From positions 1-62,264 of the forward strand of contig CAYYGH010000006.1 in assembly GCA_964471405.1 (NCBI GenBank): DNA of 62,264 nt, in the 5' to 3' direction. The notes under the pieces were generated by a model. The model was not told the DNA's origin. It searched no databases and worked only from the letters and a program-made list of their open reading frames with translations. Numbering within the stretch: position 1 is the first letter of the stretch; each line of letters opens with the position of its first letter. This stretch comes from J084 sp964471405. GTDB taxonomy: Bacteria; Pseudomonadota; Alphaproteobacteria; Sphingomonadales; Rhodothalassiaceae. Positions 27,896-36,724 of this stretch are shown in pieces. Both the position numbers and the translations under genes were made by a program.

Positions 27896-27958
27896 GGCTG
27901 CCGCGGCGGGCAATGGTGCCGCGCGGACTGTTTTCGGACATGGTGAAGTTGCGGACCG

Positions 27959-29182
27959 ATGGCGCGTATTGTCAAGAAATTCGGTGGCACCTCGCTCGGC
28001 GACCTTGCCCGCATCCGGCGCGCGGCCGAGCGCGTGGCCGCGGCCAGACAGGCCGGTGAGGAGGTCGCGGTCGTCGTTTCGGCGATGGCGGGAGAGACGA
28101 ATCGTCTGGTCGCGCTCTGTCGGGAGGCCGCTCCTTTGCATGACGCCCGCGAATATGATGCGGTCGTGGCTTCGGGCGAGCAGGTCTCGGCCGGCTTGTT
28201 TGCCATCGTCCTGCAATCGCTGGGCGTGCCGGCCCGCAGCTGGACGGGCTGGCAGATCCCGATCCGCACCGATGATCGGCATTCGGCGGCCCTGATCGCG
28301 GATATCGCCACGGCCGGCCTCGAAGAACGCCTCGCCCGGGGCGAGGTGCCGGTGGTGACCGGCTTTCAGGGACTGGGTCCGGACAACCGGATTACCACTC
28401 TCGGCCGCGGCGGCTCGGACACCTCGGCCGTCGCTCTGGCCGCGGCCCTGCGGGCCGATCGCTGCGACATCTACACCGATGTCGATGGCGTCTACACCAC
28501 CGATCCGCGGATCGTCGCCCGCGCCCGCAAGCTCGAACGCATCTCCTATGAGGAAATGCTCGAGATGGCCTCGCTCGGGGCGAAGGTCCTCCAGATCCGC
28601 TCGGTGGCGCTGGCCATGACCCATGGGGTGCGCGTGCAGGTGCTTTCCTCCTTTGCGGACGAGCCCGGCACCCTGCTTGTGAATGAGGATGAGATCGTGG
28701 AACAGGAACTCGTAACCGGTCTTGCCTACTCCCACAATGATGCGGTGATCACGGTCTACGGCGTGCCGCCGCGGCCGGGCCGCGTGGCCGATGTCTTCGG
28801 TCCGCTGGCCGATGCCGGCATCGTGGTGGACATGATCGTCCAGTCGAAGACGCCGGCTGAAGGAGCAGCCGAGATCACTTTCACCGTGCCGCGGGACGAT
28901 CTCGCCCGCGCGCTCGATGTCCTGGAAGCCGCACGCGGCAAGATCGGCTACAGCGGCCTTGAGCACAATACGGATGTCGTGAAGATTTCGGTGATCGGAA
29001 TCGGCATGCGCTCCCATGCGGGTGTGGCGAACACCATGTTCCGCACCCTCGCCGAAAAGGGGATCCCGATTCTGGCGATCTCGACATCCGAGATCAAGAT
29101 CTCGGTGCTGATCGATGCGGCCTATACCGAACTGGCGCTGCGGGCCCTGCACAGCGCCTATGATCTTGATGCGGCAGAATAG
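27959..29182 (+). CDS. lysC: Aspartate kinase
   Basis: This enzyme phosphorylates aspartate, the entry step to lysine, threonine, methionine and diaminopimelate. The kinase domain opens with IVKKFGGTSLGD and contains LGRGGSDTSAVALAAAL. ADRCDIYTDVDGVYTTDPR is the characteristic aspartokinase strand. Two ACT domains occupy about residues 265-405 and would bind feedback inhibitors. The length of 407 matches the monofunctional class. It is followed, after a flavoprotein gene, by ptsP; lysC near ptsP is common in alphaproteobacteria. Confidence 0.97.
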   Translation: MARIVKKFGGTSLGDLARIRRAAERVAAARQAGEEVAVVVSAMAGETNRLVALCREAAPLHDAREYDAVVASGEQVSAGLFAIVLQSLGVPARSWTGWQIPIRTDDRHSAALIADIATAGLEERLARGEVPVVTGFQGLGPDNRITTLGRGGSDTSAVALAAALRADRCDIYTDVDGVYTTDPRIVARARKLERISYEEMLEMASLGAKVLQIRSVALAMTHGVRVQVLSSFADEPGTLLVNEDEIVEQELVTGLAYSHNDAVITVYGVPPRPGRVADVFGPLADAGIVVDMIVQSKTPAEGAAEITFTVPRDDLARALDVLEAARGKIGYSGLEHNTDVVKISVIGIGMRSHAGVANTMFRTLAEKGIPILAISTSEIKISVLIDAAYTELALRALHSAYDLDAAE

Positions 29183-29192
29183 GACGGCCGAG

Positions 29193-30272
29193 ATGGCAGG
29201 CGCATCGGTTCCGCAGGAGCACCGCCCGGCAACAGCCGGGGAAACGGCAACGGGTCGGGCCCGTCTGCAGGCTCTCATGGCCCGCGGATGTGCCTTTCTC
29301 GGCACCCGGTATGCGATCATGGGCGGGGCGATGACCTGGGTGTCGGACCATGCGCTGGTGGCCGCGATTTCGGAGGCCGGCGGCTTCGGGGTGCTTGCCG
29401 GCGGGGCGCTTTCGCCCGAGGAGCTGCGTGCCGAGATCCGGGCCACCCGGGCGCGCACCGGCCATCCCTTCGGAGTCAACATCATCACGCTGCATCCGGC
29501 TTTCAACGAGCTGATCGAGATGGTGGTGGCAGAAGGCGTCTCCCATGTCGTCCTGGGAGGCGGTCTGCCGAAGGCGACGGCCATCCGGCGCCTGAAGGAT
29601 GCCGGCACGCGCATTCTGTGCTTTGCCCCCTCGCTTGCAGTGGCCCGCAAGCTGTTGCGCGCCGGGGCGGACGCCCTGATCATCGAAGGCTCGGAGGCCG
29701 GTGGCCATGTGGGCCCCGTCTCCACCCAGGTGCTTGCCCAGGAAATTCTGCCCGAGCTGGCGGATGCCGCCCCCATCTTCGTCGCAGGCGGCATCGGTCA
29801 CGGCGCCCTGATCGCCGCCTATCTGGAGATGGGAGCCGCCGGCGTGCAGCTGGGCACGCGTTTCGTCTGTGCCCGGGAATCCCGGGCGCATCCCCGATTC
29901 AAGCAGGCCTTCATCCGCGCTCATGCCCGCGATGCCGTCACCAGCATTCAGCTCGATCCGCGGCTGCCGGTGATTCCGGTGCGCGCGCTGCGCAATACGG
30001 CAAGCGAGGCCTTCCTTCGCCTTCAGCGGGAGATGATCGAGAAACTGGAGCGGGGCGAGATCGCAGTCGACGAGGCACGGCTTGCGGTGGAACATTTCTG
30101 GGCGGGCGCCTTGCGCCGGGCGGTGATCGAGGGCGACGTGGAGAACGGATCGCTCATGGCCGGGCAGAGCGTGGGGATGGTCCGCCGCGAGCAGACGGCG
30201 GCCGAGATCATCGCGGAACTGGCAGGCCAGGCGGCCGACCAGCTCGCCCGGAAGGGGGCGGAGGCGGTATAG
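29193..30272 (+). CDS. Nitronate monooxygenase / FabK-like flavoprotein
   Basis: This is a TIM-barrel FMN enzyme of the 2-nitropropane dioxygenase family. Landmarks are GTRYAIMGGAMTWVSD, GGFGVLAGGALSP, the FMN site IEGSEAGGHVG and FVAGGIGHGALIAAYLEMGA. The family includes nitronate monooxygenases and FabK enoyl-ACP reductases, and sequence by eye does not separate them. It begins ten bases after lysC. The ATG at 29193 is preceded by AGGAC; an earlier ATG at 29169 overlaps the lysC end. It has 359 residues. Confidence 0.85.
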   Translation: MAGASVPQEHRPATAGETATGRARLQALMARGCAFLGTRYAIMGGAMTWVSDHALVAAISEAGGFGVLAGGALSPEELRAEIRATRARTGHPFGVNIITLHPAFNELIEMVVAEGVSHVVLGGGLPKATAIRRLKDAGTRILCFAPSLAVARKLLRAGADALIIEGSEAGGHVGPVSTQVLAQEILPELADAAPIFVAGGIGHGALIAAYLEMGAAGVQLGTRFVCARESRAHPRFKQAFIRAHARDAVTSIQLDPRLPVIPVRALRNTASEAFLRLQREMIEKLERGEIAVDEARLAVEHFWAGALRRAVIEGDVENGSLMAGQSVGMVRREQTAAEIIAELAGQAADQLARKGAEAV

Positions 30273-30350
30273 TCGCCGTCATCTTGTCCGCTCTTTGCAC
30301 GCATTGCCGGCCGGCGGCGGTCGGTTGAGGGATGAGGCGGGAAGAATCGC

Positions 30351-32627
30351 GTGAACGAGCTGCCGAGCAGACCGCGGGTGCTGCTGCGCCATCTCCACCG
30401 GGTGATGGCCGGCCCCGGCTCGGCCGAGGAGCGCCTGCAGAAGGTCGTGCGCCTGATCGCCCAGAACATGGTGGCGGAGGTCTGCTCCGTCTATCTCGTC
30501 CGCGCTGGTGACATTCTGGAGCTGTTCGCCACCGAAGGCCTCAATCCCGAGGCGGTCCACCGCACGCGTCTGCATGTCGGCGAAGGGCTTGTCGGTCTCG
30601 TGGCGGAGACGGGGATGCCGCTCCGCCTTCAGGACGCACCTTCGCATCCGCGCTTCGTGTTTCGTCCCGAGACGGGCGAGGAGCCCTACCACGGCTTCAT
30701 CGGCGTGCCGATCCTGCATGCCGGCCGCGTGGTGGGCGTGCTGGTGGTCCAGAATGTGGCTCCCCGGCGCTATTCCGACGAGGAGGAGGAGACCCTCCAG
30801 ACGATCGCCATGGTGCTCGCCGAGCTGATCGCCTCCGGTCAGCTGATCGCACGCGAGGAGATGCTGCCCGCGCCCGGCACGGCGGAGGCGGCCGTCACCC
30901 TTGATGGGGAGCCCCTTGCGCCCGGCATCGGCATGGGGGCGGCCGTGATCCATGAGGGCGCGATCCGCGTGGAGCGCTACATCGCCGAAGACATCGAGGC
31001 CGAGCATCGCCGTCTCGAGGAAGCCCTTGCGGCCTTGCGCGCCGAAGTCGACCGCCTCGTCCACAATCCCGAAATCGGCATGGGGGCGGAACAGCGCGAC
31101 ATTCTCGAAGCCTACAAGATGTTTGCCTATGACCGCGGCTGGCAGGAGCGTCTGCGGGCGGCCATCGACGCCGGGCTGACGGCGGAAGCCGCGGTCGAGC
31201 GCGTGACCCTGGATCACCGTGCACGCCTGGAAGCCAGTCAGGATCCCTACCTGCGGGCCCGCTTTCATGACCTCGAGGATCTCTCCCGCCGTCTCATGCG
31301 GCTGCTTGCCGGCCGCACGACCCGCCGGAAGCTGGAGAGCGATACCATTCTCATCGCCCGCAACATGGGACCCGCCGAGCTGCTCGAATACGACCTCGCC
31401 CATGTCAAGGGCGTCGTGCTGGAGGAGGGCGCGGCCACCGCGCATGTCGCCATTCTTGCCCGCAGTCTGGCCATTCCGATGATCGGCCAGGTTGCCGATG
31501 CGCGCGAACTGATCGGCGAAGGCGACCAGGTGGTCGTGGATGCCGTGGCCGGCCATGTGCTCCTGCGCCCGCAGGAAGATGTGCGCGAACTCTACGTCCA
31601 GGCGATTGCGGCCCGGGAACAGGAACAGGAAGCCTACTATCAGGAACGGGCCCTGGAAAGCCGCACCCGGGATGGCGTGGCCATCGCCCTGCTCATCAAT
31701 GCGGGCCTTGCCAGCGATGTCGCCGCGCTGGCCCGCACGGGGGCGGAGGGCATCGGTCTGTTCCGCACCGAATTCCAGTTCATGTTGCGCGCGACCCTGC
31801 CGCGGCTGGACGCCCAGCGCGAGCTGTATGCCATGGTGCTGGAGGAAAGCGGCGACAAGCCGGTTCATTTTCGCACCCTCGATCTCGGAGGCGACAAGAT
31901 CGTGCCCTTCCTCCCGCATGAGCGGGAGCCGAATCCGGCCATGGGCTGGCGGGCGATCCGGCTTGCTCTCGATCGTCCGGCCCTTCTGCGCTACCAGCTG
32001 CGGGCCCTCATGCAGGCCGCGGCCGGTCGCGAGCTGCGGGTCATGTTTCCGATGGTCGCCACCGCTGCCGAGTTCCGGGCCGCACGCCGGGTGCTCGAGC
32101 GCGAGAAGATGCGGTTCCGCCGCCTGAAGCTCGCGCTTCCGGACCGCATTCTGGTCGGGGCCATGCTGGAAGTTCCGTCGCTTTTCTTCGAGCTCGATGA
32201 CATCCTTGGCGAGATCGACTTTCTGTCCGTCGGGACCAATGATCTGACCCAGTTTCTTTTCGCCGCCGATCGGGCCAATCCCCGCATCGCGCGCCGCTAT
32301 GATCCGCTGTCTGCAGGCATGCTGCGCTTTCTGCGCGGCGTTCTCACCAAGGCGGAGAAGGCCGGCGTGCCGGTAACGGTGTGCGGCGAACTCGCCGGCC
32401 GACCGCTGGATGCGCTGGCCCTGATCGGTCTTGGCGTGCGCCGGCTGTCCATGTCTCCTTCGGCCATCGGGCCGATGCGCCGCCTTGTTCGATCACTCGA
32501 ATTGGCACGATTCGAAAACTTCATGCTTCAAGCATTAACGACGGGCGAGCAATCTCTTCGCGCAGAGCTGCGGCATTTTGCGCGCGATCATGGCATCCCC
32601 CTGCCCGAGGGGCTGGATTTTGGCTAA
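30351..32627 (+). CDS. ptsP: PTS enzyme I-Ntr (PtsP) with GAF domain
   Basis: This autophosphorylating enzyme takes phosphate from phosphoenolpyruvate and passes it to HPr/NPr. The N-terminal GAF domain (about residues 15-160) is the nitrogen-sensing part; it binds glutamine in characterised homologues. The swivelling domain has phospho-histidine H365 in GAATAHVAILARSLAIPM. The PEP-binding barrel includes GLFRTEFQFM, FRTLDLGGDK, SVGTNDLTQF and the catalytic cysteine in TVCGELAGRP. The start is GTG at 30351. No other enzyme I gene lies in the window, so it is the likely donor for the HPr and EIIA encoded at 22346-23064. It has 758 residues. Confidence 0.96.
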   Translation: MNELPSRPRVLLRHLHRVMAGPGSAEERLQKVVRLIAQNMVAEVCSVYLVRAGDILELFATEGLNPEAVHRTRLHVGEGLVGLVAETGMPLRLQDAPSHPRFVFRPETGEEPYHGFIGVPILHAGRVVGVLVVQNVAPRRYSDEEEETLQTIAMVLAELIASGQLIAREEMLPAPGTAEAAVTLDGEPLAPGIGMGAAVIHEGAIRVERYIAEDIEAEHRRLEEALAALRAEVDRLVHNPEIGMGAEQRDILEAYKMFAYDRGWQERLRAAIDAGLTAEAAVERVTLDHRARLEASQDPYLRARFHDLEDLSRRLMRLLAGRTTRRKLESDTILIARNMGPAELLEYDLAHVKGVVLEEGAATAHVAILARSLAIPMIGQVADARELIGEGDQVVVDAVAGHVLLRPQEDVRELYVQAIAAREQEQEAYYQERALESRTRDGVAIALLINAGLASDVAALARTGAEGIGLFRTEFQFMLRATLPRLDAQRELYAMVLEESGDKPVHFRTLDLGGDKIVPFLPHEREPNPAMGWRAIRLALDRPALLRYQLRALMQAAAGRELRVMFPMVATAAEFRAARRVLEREKMRFRRLKLALPDRILVGAMLEVPSLFFELDDILGEIDFLSVGTNDLTQFLFAADRANPRIARRYDPLSAGMLRFLRGVLTKAEKAGVPVTVCGELAGRPLDALALIGLGVRRLSMSPSAIGPMRRLVRSLELARFENFMLQALTTGEQSLRAELRHFARDHGIPLPEGLDFG

Positions 32628-33069
32628 AATTTCTGCGGGTCGTTCACGATTTCTTGAGCTCTGCGAGGCAGGCTTGCCAATCGCGTCTGCCACGGGTTAA
32701 GAATTCGTTAATTCTGCGGAGCCGGCGGTGGGGAGGCGCCGGTTCGTGAGCAGAAGATGCGGCATCGGCAGGCTTGGGCTCCGTTGGCGAGCGGGGTGGT
32801 GTGTTCCGGTCTTTGCCGTCGATGCCCGGCCGGTCATAACGATATCCTCCCGCGGCAGCGAGCAGCACCAGATCATCCTCTCTCACGCATCCTGGGTGAG
32901 ATGGTGGAGAGTGCGGGTTTCGCGGCGGCGGAGGCTCCGGACGGAGGGGGGAGATCCCGCCGATCCGTGCGAAACCGTCGGATGGTGGCAGGCCCTGCCC
33001 GGGCCGGCAGGCGGAAGGGGACGAGTCCGGGCGGAGCCAATGGGCGCGTGAAGGAGTGGTGAGGGGCAG
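32628..33069. other. 442-base gene-free stretch before the RodZ-like gene
   Basis: The only open frames, of about 100-150 codons, are Arg-rich and match no family I know. The first 85 bases are less GC-rich than the surroundings and contain a perfect TTAA-N7-TTAA element (32697-32711). A 6-bp-stem hairpin, CCGGCG with CGCCGG, follows near 32720-32742. The latter might end ptsP transcription, though no T-run follows. A long leader or an undetected small RNA remains possible. Confidence 0.55.
32697..32711. promoter_or_regulatory. CtrA-type box (TTAA-N7-TTAA)
   Basis: TTAA at 32697-32700 and TTAA at 32708-32711 are separated by exactly seven bases, the consensus for the alphaproteobacterial cell-cycle regulator CtrA. 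It lies 70 bases after ptsP and 359 bases before the RodZ-like gene. Eight specified A/T bases are rare by chance in such GC-rich DNA. Binding is inferred only from the sequence. Confidence 0.5.
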
Positions 33070-34047
33070 ATGATCGCGGATCGGAACACGGCACCGCATG
33101 AGGACTCCGGCCCCTGCCCCCAGGGCGGGTTCGGAGCCGTTCTCCGCAGGACCCGCGAGGCGCAGGGGCTTGACATTCCGGCGATCGCAGGGCGGCTGAA
33201 AATTCGCACCATCTATCTGCGGGCGCTGGAGGAAGAGGACATCGCCGCCCTGCCGGCGCGACCCTTTGCGATCGGTTTCCTGCGCAGCTATGCGCGTCTG
33301 CTGGGGCTGGATGCCGACAGTCTGGTCGCCGCTCTCAAACGCATGCTGGACGAGCCGGACTCATCTCCTCTCCCGGGGCGCGAGGCCACGCCTTCCTCGG
33401 CGCCGACACCGGCTCCGGCCGCAGGGGCCGACCCACAGGAAACGCGCAAGGAGCGCTCGGCGACGCTTCTGATCTCTCCGCTGTTTTTCGTGATGGCTGC
33501 GCTCGGCCTGGGATTTGCTCTGCCGGCGAGTGCACCCCCCGCTGAAGGGCAGGCCCGCCTCGCGGCCGCTGCGACCGAGCAGGCGCCCCCCGTCTCGCAG
33601 CAGCCCGGCGAGGCGACAAAGCCGGCAGTTCCGCAGACCGCTCCCGAAAAGAGCCGGTCGGCTTCCGCCCGGGCGGCAGACCGCACCGACAGGCAGGTGG
33701 CCGATGAATCGGCGCAAAGCGGACCGGGACGGAACGATCCGCTTCCCGCCGCGCCGGTGGCCTTTCGGCTGCGGGCCGGTGCCTGGGTGCTGGTCAAGGA
33801 CGGGCGCGGTCGTCCGCTGTGGTCGGGCATGCTCTCTGCGGGGCAGCTGTGGACACCGCCGGAAGGGGCCGTGCAGATGACGACCACCCATCCGGGCAAT
33901 CTGATCCTGCTGCTGGATGGGATCGAAAAAGGAGCGCTGGGTGTGGCCGCTCAGCCCCTGCTCGACATCCCGCTTGCCAGACCTGCGCTCCTGGCCTTTC
34001 TCGCCGAACGCAAGAGACAGAGCCGGCTGGTGCGGGCGGCCCGCTAG
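33070..34047 (+). CDS. RodZ-like helix-turn-helix membrane protein
   Basis: This is a 325-residue protein with a RodZ layout. A cytoplasmic helix-turn-helix domain spans about residues 20-97 (FGAVLRRTREAQGLDIPAIA and LGLDADSLVAALKRML). One membrane helix follows at about 135-155, then a Pro/Ala/Ser-rich linker. The C-terminal domain is of the DUF4115 type (FRLRAGAWVLVKDGRGRPLWS, then LILLLDG). RodZ links MreB to the cell envelope and sets rod shape. The ATG at 33070 follows GAGGGG. Here it stands apart from other shape genes. Some alphaproteobacterial members of this family act only as DNA-binding regulators. Confidence 0.82.
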   Translation: MIADRNTAPHEDSGPCPQGGFGAVLRRTREAQGLDIPAIAGRLKIRTIYLRALEEEDIAALPARPFAIGFLRSYARLLGLDADSLVAALKRMLDEPDSSPLPGREATPSSAPTPAPAAGADPQETRKERSATLLISPLFFVMAALGLGFALPASAPPAEGQARLAAAATEQAPPVSQQPGEATKPAVPQTAPEKSRSASARAADRTDRQVADESAQSGPGRNDPLPAAPVAFRLRAGAWVLVKDGRGRPLWSGMLSAGQLWTPPEGAVQMTTTHPGNLILLLDGIEKGALGVAAQPLLDIPLARPALLAFLAERKRQSRLVRAAR

Positions 34048-34049
34048 AA

Positions 34050-34065
34050 GCCTGCTCAAGCAGGC
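34050..34065. terminator. Hairpin directly after the RodZ-like gene
   Basis: GCCTGC (34050-34055), loop TCAA, GCAGGC (34060-34065) forms a perfect six-pair stem three bases after the stop codon. It sits between convergent genes. No T-run follows, so termination activity is uncertain. Confidence 0.35.
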
Positions 34066-34278
34066 GGCCCGCCAGGCAGGCCCACCGGCAGGCGCATCCT
34101 GTCATGGGGAGAGCCTTTCTTGCCTGTCCGGCACCACCGAGCTTGCGGGGAGCCGTTCCTTCTCTTCCGGCCGTTTCGCCTTCTCCTGCGCTGTTGCCAC
34201 GGAGTGGTCGGACGGGCTGACCGGCGCCGCGCCGGGCGCTTGCCCCCTGCCCGCCACATGAGCGTGAGGCCGGTCATT

Positions 34279-35508
34279 TCAGCTCCGGGTAAGAACGCGG
34301 GCCAGGATCCGGCCCGCGCGCCAGACCTCCTCATAGCGCAGGCAAAGTGGCGAAAAGCCGAAGCGCATGATCTCGGGAGGGCGGAAGTCCCCGATCACGC
34401 CATGATCCGCAAGAGTTGCCATCAGCTCCCGGGCCCGGGGATGAGCAAGCGAGATCTGGGCACCCCGGCGGTCCTCCCGGGCGGGCGAGACGACATCCAG
34501 CTTCCCGTCCACTCCCTCGGCCGCCAGGGTTGCCAGAAACAGACTGCCCAGCCGCCGCGCCTTGGCCGCAAGCACCGGAACGGCGCATCCCGCAAAGGCC
34601 TCCAGCGCGATCGCGAGCGCCTTCAGCCCCAGCACCGGCGGCGTGCCGCAGGCAAAGCGGCGGATGCCGGAAGCCGGCACGAAGTCTTCCGCAAAGGCGA
34701 AGGGATCGGCATGCGCCATCCAGCCGGGGATGGGAGACTGCGCCTCATCCAGAAGGGCGGGCCGGACGGAAAGGAAGGCCGGCGCACCGGGCCCGCCATT
34801 GAGGAATTTGTAGCCGCAGCCGACGGCGAAATCCGCCCCGCTTGCGGCCAGATCCACCGGCAGCACGCCGGCCGAATGCGACAAATCTACGAGGACGAGA
34901 GCGCCGGCAGCATGGGCCGCCTCCACGATCGGGGCAATTTCGCGCAGGGTGGCACTGCGGTAGTCCACATGGGAAAAGGCGACCAAGGCGACATCCGTGT
35001 CGATCGCCTCTGCCAGCCGCAAGGCGGAAACGCCCCGGACCGCCATGCCCGCATCCCGGGCCGCTGCCGCCAAGACGTAGCGATCGGTCGGGAAATCCGC
35101 TTCATCGATCAGCACGAGCCGGCGCCCGGGCCGCAGGCCCAGGGCCGCCCGCGCCGCCTTGTAGAGATTGACGGATGTCGAATCGGCGACAATGGTGGCC
35201 CCTGCCGGCGCCCCGATGAGCCTGCCGATGCGCTCTCCCAGGCGTTCCGGCAGCGCCATCCAGCCCTCGTACCAGCCGCGGATCAGGCGCTCACCCCACT
35301 CGCTGCGCAGAAAGTCCGCATACCGTTCCACCATCTCTCCGGTAGGCGGACCAAGAGAGTTGCCATCAAGATAAAGCAGATCCTCCGGCAGGGCGAACAG
35401 CGCACGACGGTCGCCCAGGGGATCGGCAGCATCCATTGCCTGGACCGCATCGGCCGTCAGCCGTTCCGGGATCGCCGGGGCGAGGGGTCCGGCTGCAGTC
35501 TCCTCCAT
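34279..35508 (-). CDS. kynU: Kynureninase
   Basis: This PLP enzyme cleaves L-kynurenine to anthranilate and alanine, or 3-hydroxykynurenine to 3-hydroxyanthranilate. The PLP lysine is K234 in CGYKFLNGGPGAP. Other family strings are YLDGNSLGPP, ADSTSVNLYKA, LVDLSHSAGVLPVDL and FACGTPPVLGLKAL. Its 409 residues are a full-length match. No tryptophan dioxygenase or kynurenine formamidase gene lies nearby, so the rest of the pathway must be elsewhere. Its ATG shares one base with the stop of the upstream dehydrogenase (TGATG), implying coupled translation. Confidence 0.96.
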   Translation of the reverse strand: MEETAAGPLAPAIPERLTADAVQAMDAADPLGDRRALFALPEDLLYLDGNSLGPPTGEMVERYADFLRSEWGERLIRGWYEGWMALPERLGERIGRLIGAPAGATIVADSTSVNLYKAARAALGLRPGRRLVLIDEADFPTDRYVLAAAARDAGMAVRGVSALRLAEAIDTDVALVAFSHVDYRSATLREIAPIVEAAHAAGALVLVDLSHSAGVLPVDLAASGADFAVGCGYKFLNGGPGAPAFLSVRPALLDEAQSPIPGWMAHADPFAFAEDFVPASGIRRFACGTPPVLGLKALAIALEAFAGCAVPVLAAKARRLGSLFLATLAAEGVDGKLDVVSPAREDRRGAQISLAHPRARELMATLADHGVIGDFRPPEIMRFGFSPLCLRYEEVWRAGRILARVLTRS

Positions 35509-36584
35509 CAGCGACTCTCCTGCCCGCCGATCACGAGTACCGCCGCGCCCTGCAGCTGCCCGCGGCGCAGGGCCTCCAGCGCCGCATTCGCCTCCTCAAG
35601 GGCAAAGGGCGTCACATGGGTTGCGATCGACAGCTGGCGGGCTCGGCCCAGGAAGGCATCCGCATCCGCCCGCGTCAGATTGGCGACGCTGGCGATCGTC
35701 CGTTCCCCCCACAGATCCCGATAGGCAAAGCCGGGAATGTCGGACATGTGAATGCCGCCGCATATGACGCGCCCGCCCGGCCGCACCGCCTTCAGCGCGG
35801 CCGGAACCAGTGCCCCCACGGGAGCGAAGATGAGTGCGGCATCCAGCGGCTCGGGCGGCATCCGGGTCGAATCGCCGGCCCACACCGCACCGAGCCGGCG
35901 CGCAAAATCCTGGGCGGCCTTATCCCCCGGGCGGGTGAAGGCATGGACGCGTCGGCCTTCGGCCACCATCAGCTGACACAGGATGTGGGCTGCCGCTCCG
36001 AACCCGTAGATGCCGACGGCAAGCGCATCTTCGATCATGCGATAGCTGCGATAGCCGATGAGCCCCGCACACAGCAGCGGAGCGGCATGCACATCATCGA
36101 GCGCAAGATCCAGCGGGTAGACGAAGCCCGCATCCGCCAGGTGATACTCGGCATAGCCGCCATGACGCGTATAACCCGTGAACTGCGCGCGCTCGCACAG
36201 GTTCTCGCGCCCTTCCCGGCAGAAGCGGCACAGGCCGCAGGTTGCCGCCAGCCAGCCGACACCCACCCGTCTGCCCGGCTGGAGATGCGCCATCCCTGAA
36301 GCGGCTACCCGCGCGCCCACGGCCACGATCCGGCCGACAATCTCATGACCGGGAATCACGCCCGGCAGGGGATCCGCAAGCTCGCCATCGACAAGATGCA
36401 GATCCGTGCGACAGACGCCGCAGACATCCACCCTGATCAGGACCTCGTCATCCCCCGGCCGCGGCACCGGCAGCCGGACAGGCCTGAGCGGGCGCCCCGG
36501 GCCGTCGAAAACCATCGCCCGCATCCGGGCCGGCAGCGCGGCCGGGCTGCCCGCGGTCCGGGATTTCGTGCTCCGCTCGCTCAT
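35508..36584 (-). CDS. Zinc-dependent alcohol dehydrogenase family protein
   Basis: This is a medium-chain dehydrogenase/reductase with all zinc ligands. Catalytic C58 is in CGVCRTDLH, with H80 and E81 in PGHE. Structural C116, C119, C122 and C130 are in CGLCRFCREGRENLC. The nucleotide-binding domain starts with VGIYGFGAAAHI. The layout matches AdhP-like single-gene dehydrogenases of about 330-350 residues; here 20 extra polar residues lead in. Several ATG codons are available; 36584 is chosen and 36524 (MRAMVFDG) is the shortest option. It is coupled to kynureninase, but a shared substrate is not known. Confidence 0.9.
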   Translation of the reverse strand: MSERSTKSRTAGSPAALPARMRAMVFDGPGRPLRPVRLPVPRPGDDEVLIRVDVCGVCRTDLHLVDGELADPLPGVIPGHEIVGRIVAVGARVAASGMAHLQPGRRVGVGWLAATCGLCRFCREGRENLCERAQFTGYTRHGGYAEYHLADAGFVYPLDLALDDVHAAPLLCAGLIGYRSYRMIEDALAVGIYGFGAAAHILCQLMVAEGRRVHAFTRPGDKAAQDFARRLGAVWAGDSTRMPPEPLDAALIFAPVGALVPAALKAVRPGGRVICGGIHMSDIPGFAYRDLWGERTIASVANLTRADADAFLGRARQLSIATHVTPFALEEANAALEALRRGQLQGAAVLVIGGQESR

Positions 36585-36724
36585 CCCCGTATCCATCCCT
36601 TCATCCACCCGGGACAAAAGCGCATCCTTCCTGCTGGCACCACCTGTCTTCTCATGCTAGCTCAGAAGGCATCGGCAGCGCCAGGCGGCCCATCATACGA
36701 CAGCTTTCAAGAAGACAGACGGAA

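Noticed and set aside
32757..33062. An open frame of about 100 codons just before the RodZ-like gene
   Set aside because: It is Arg-rich, matches no family I know, and lies in DNA with noncoding character; a competing frame exists on the other strand.
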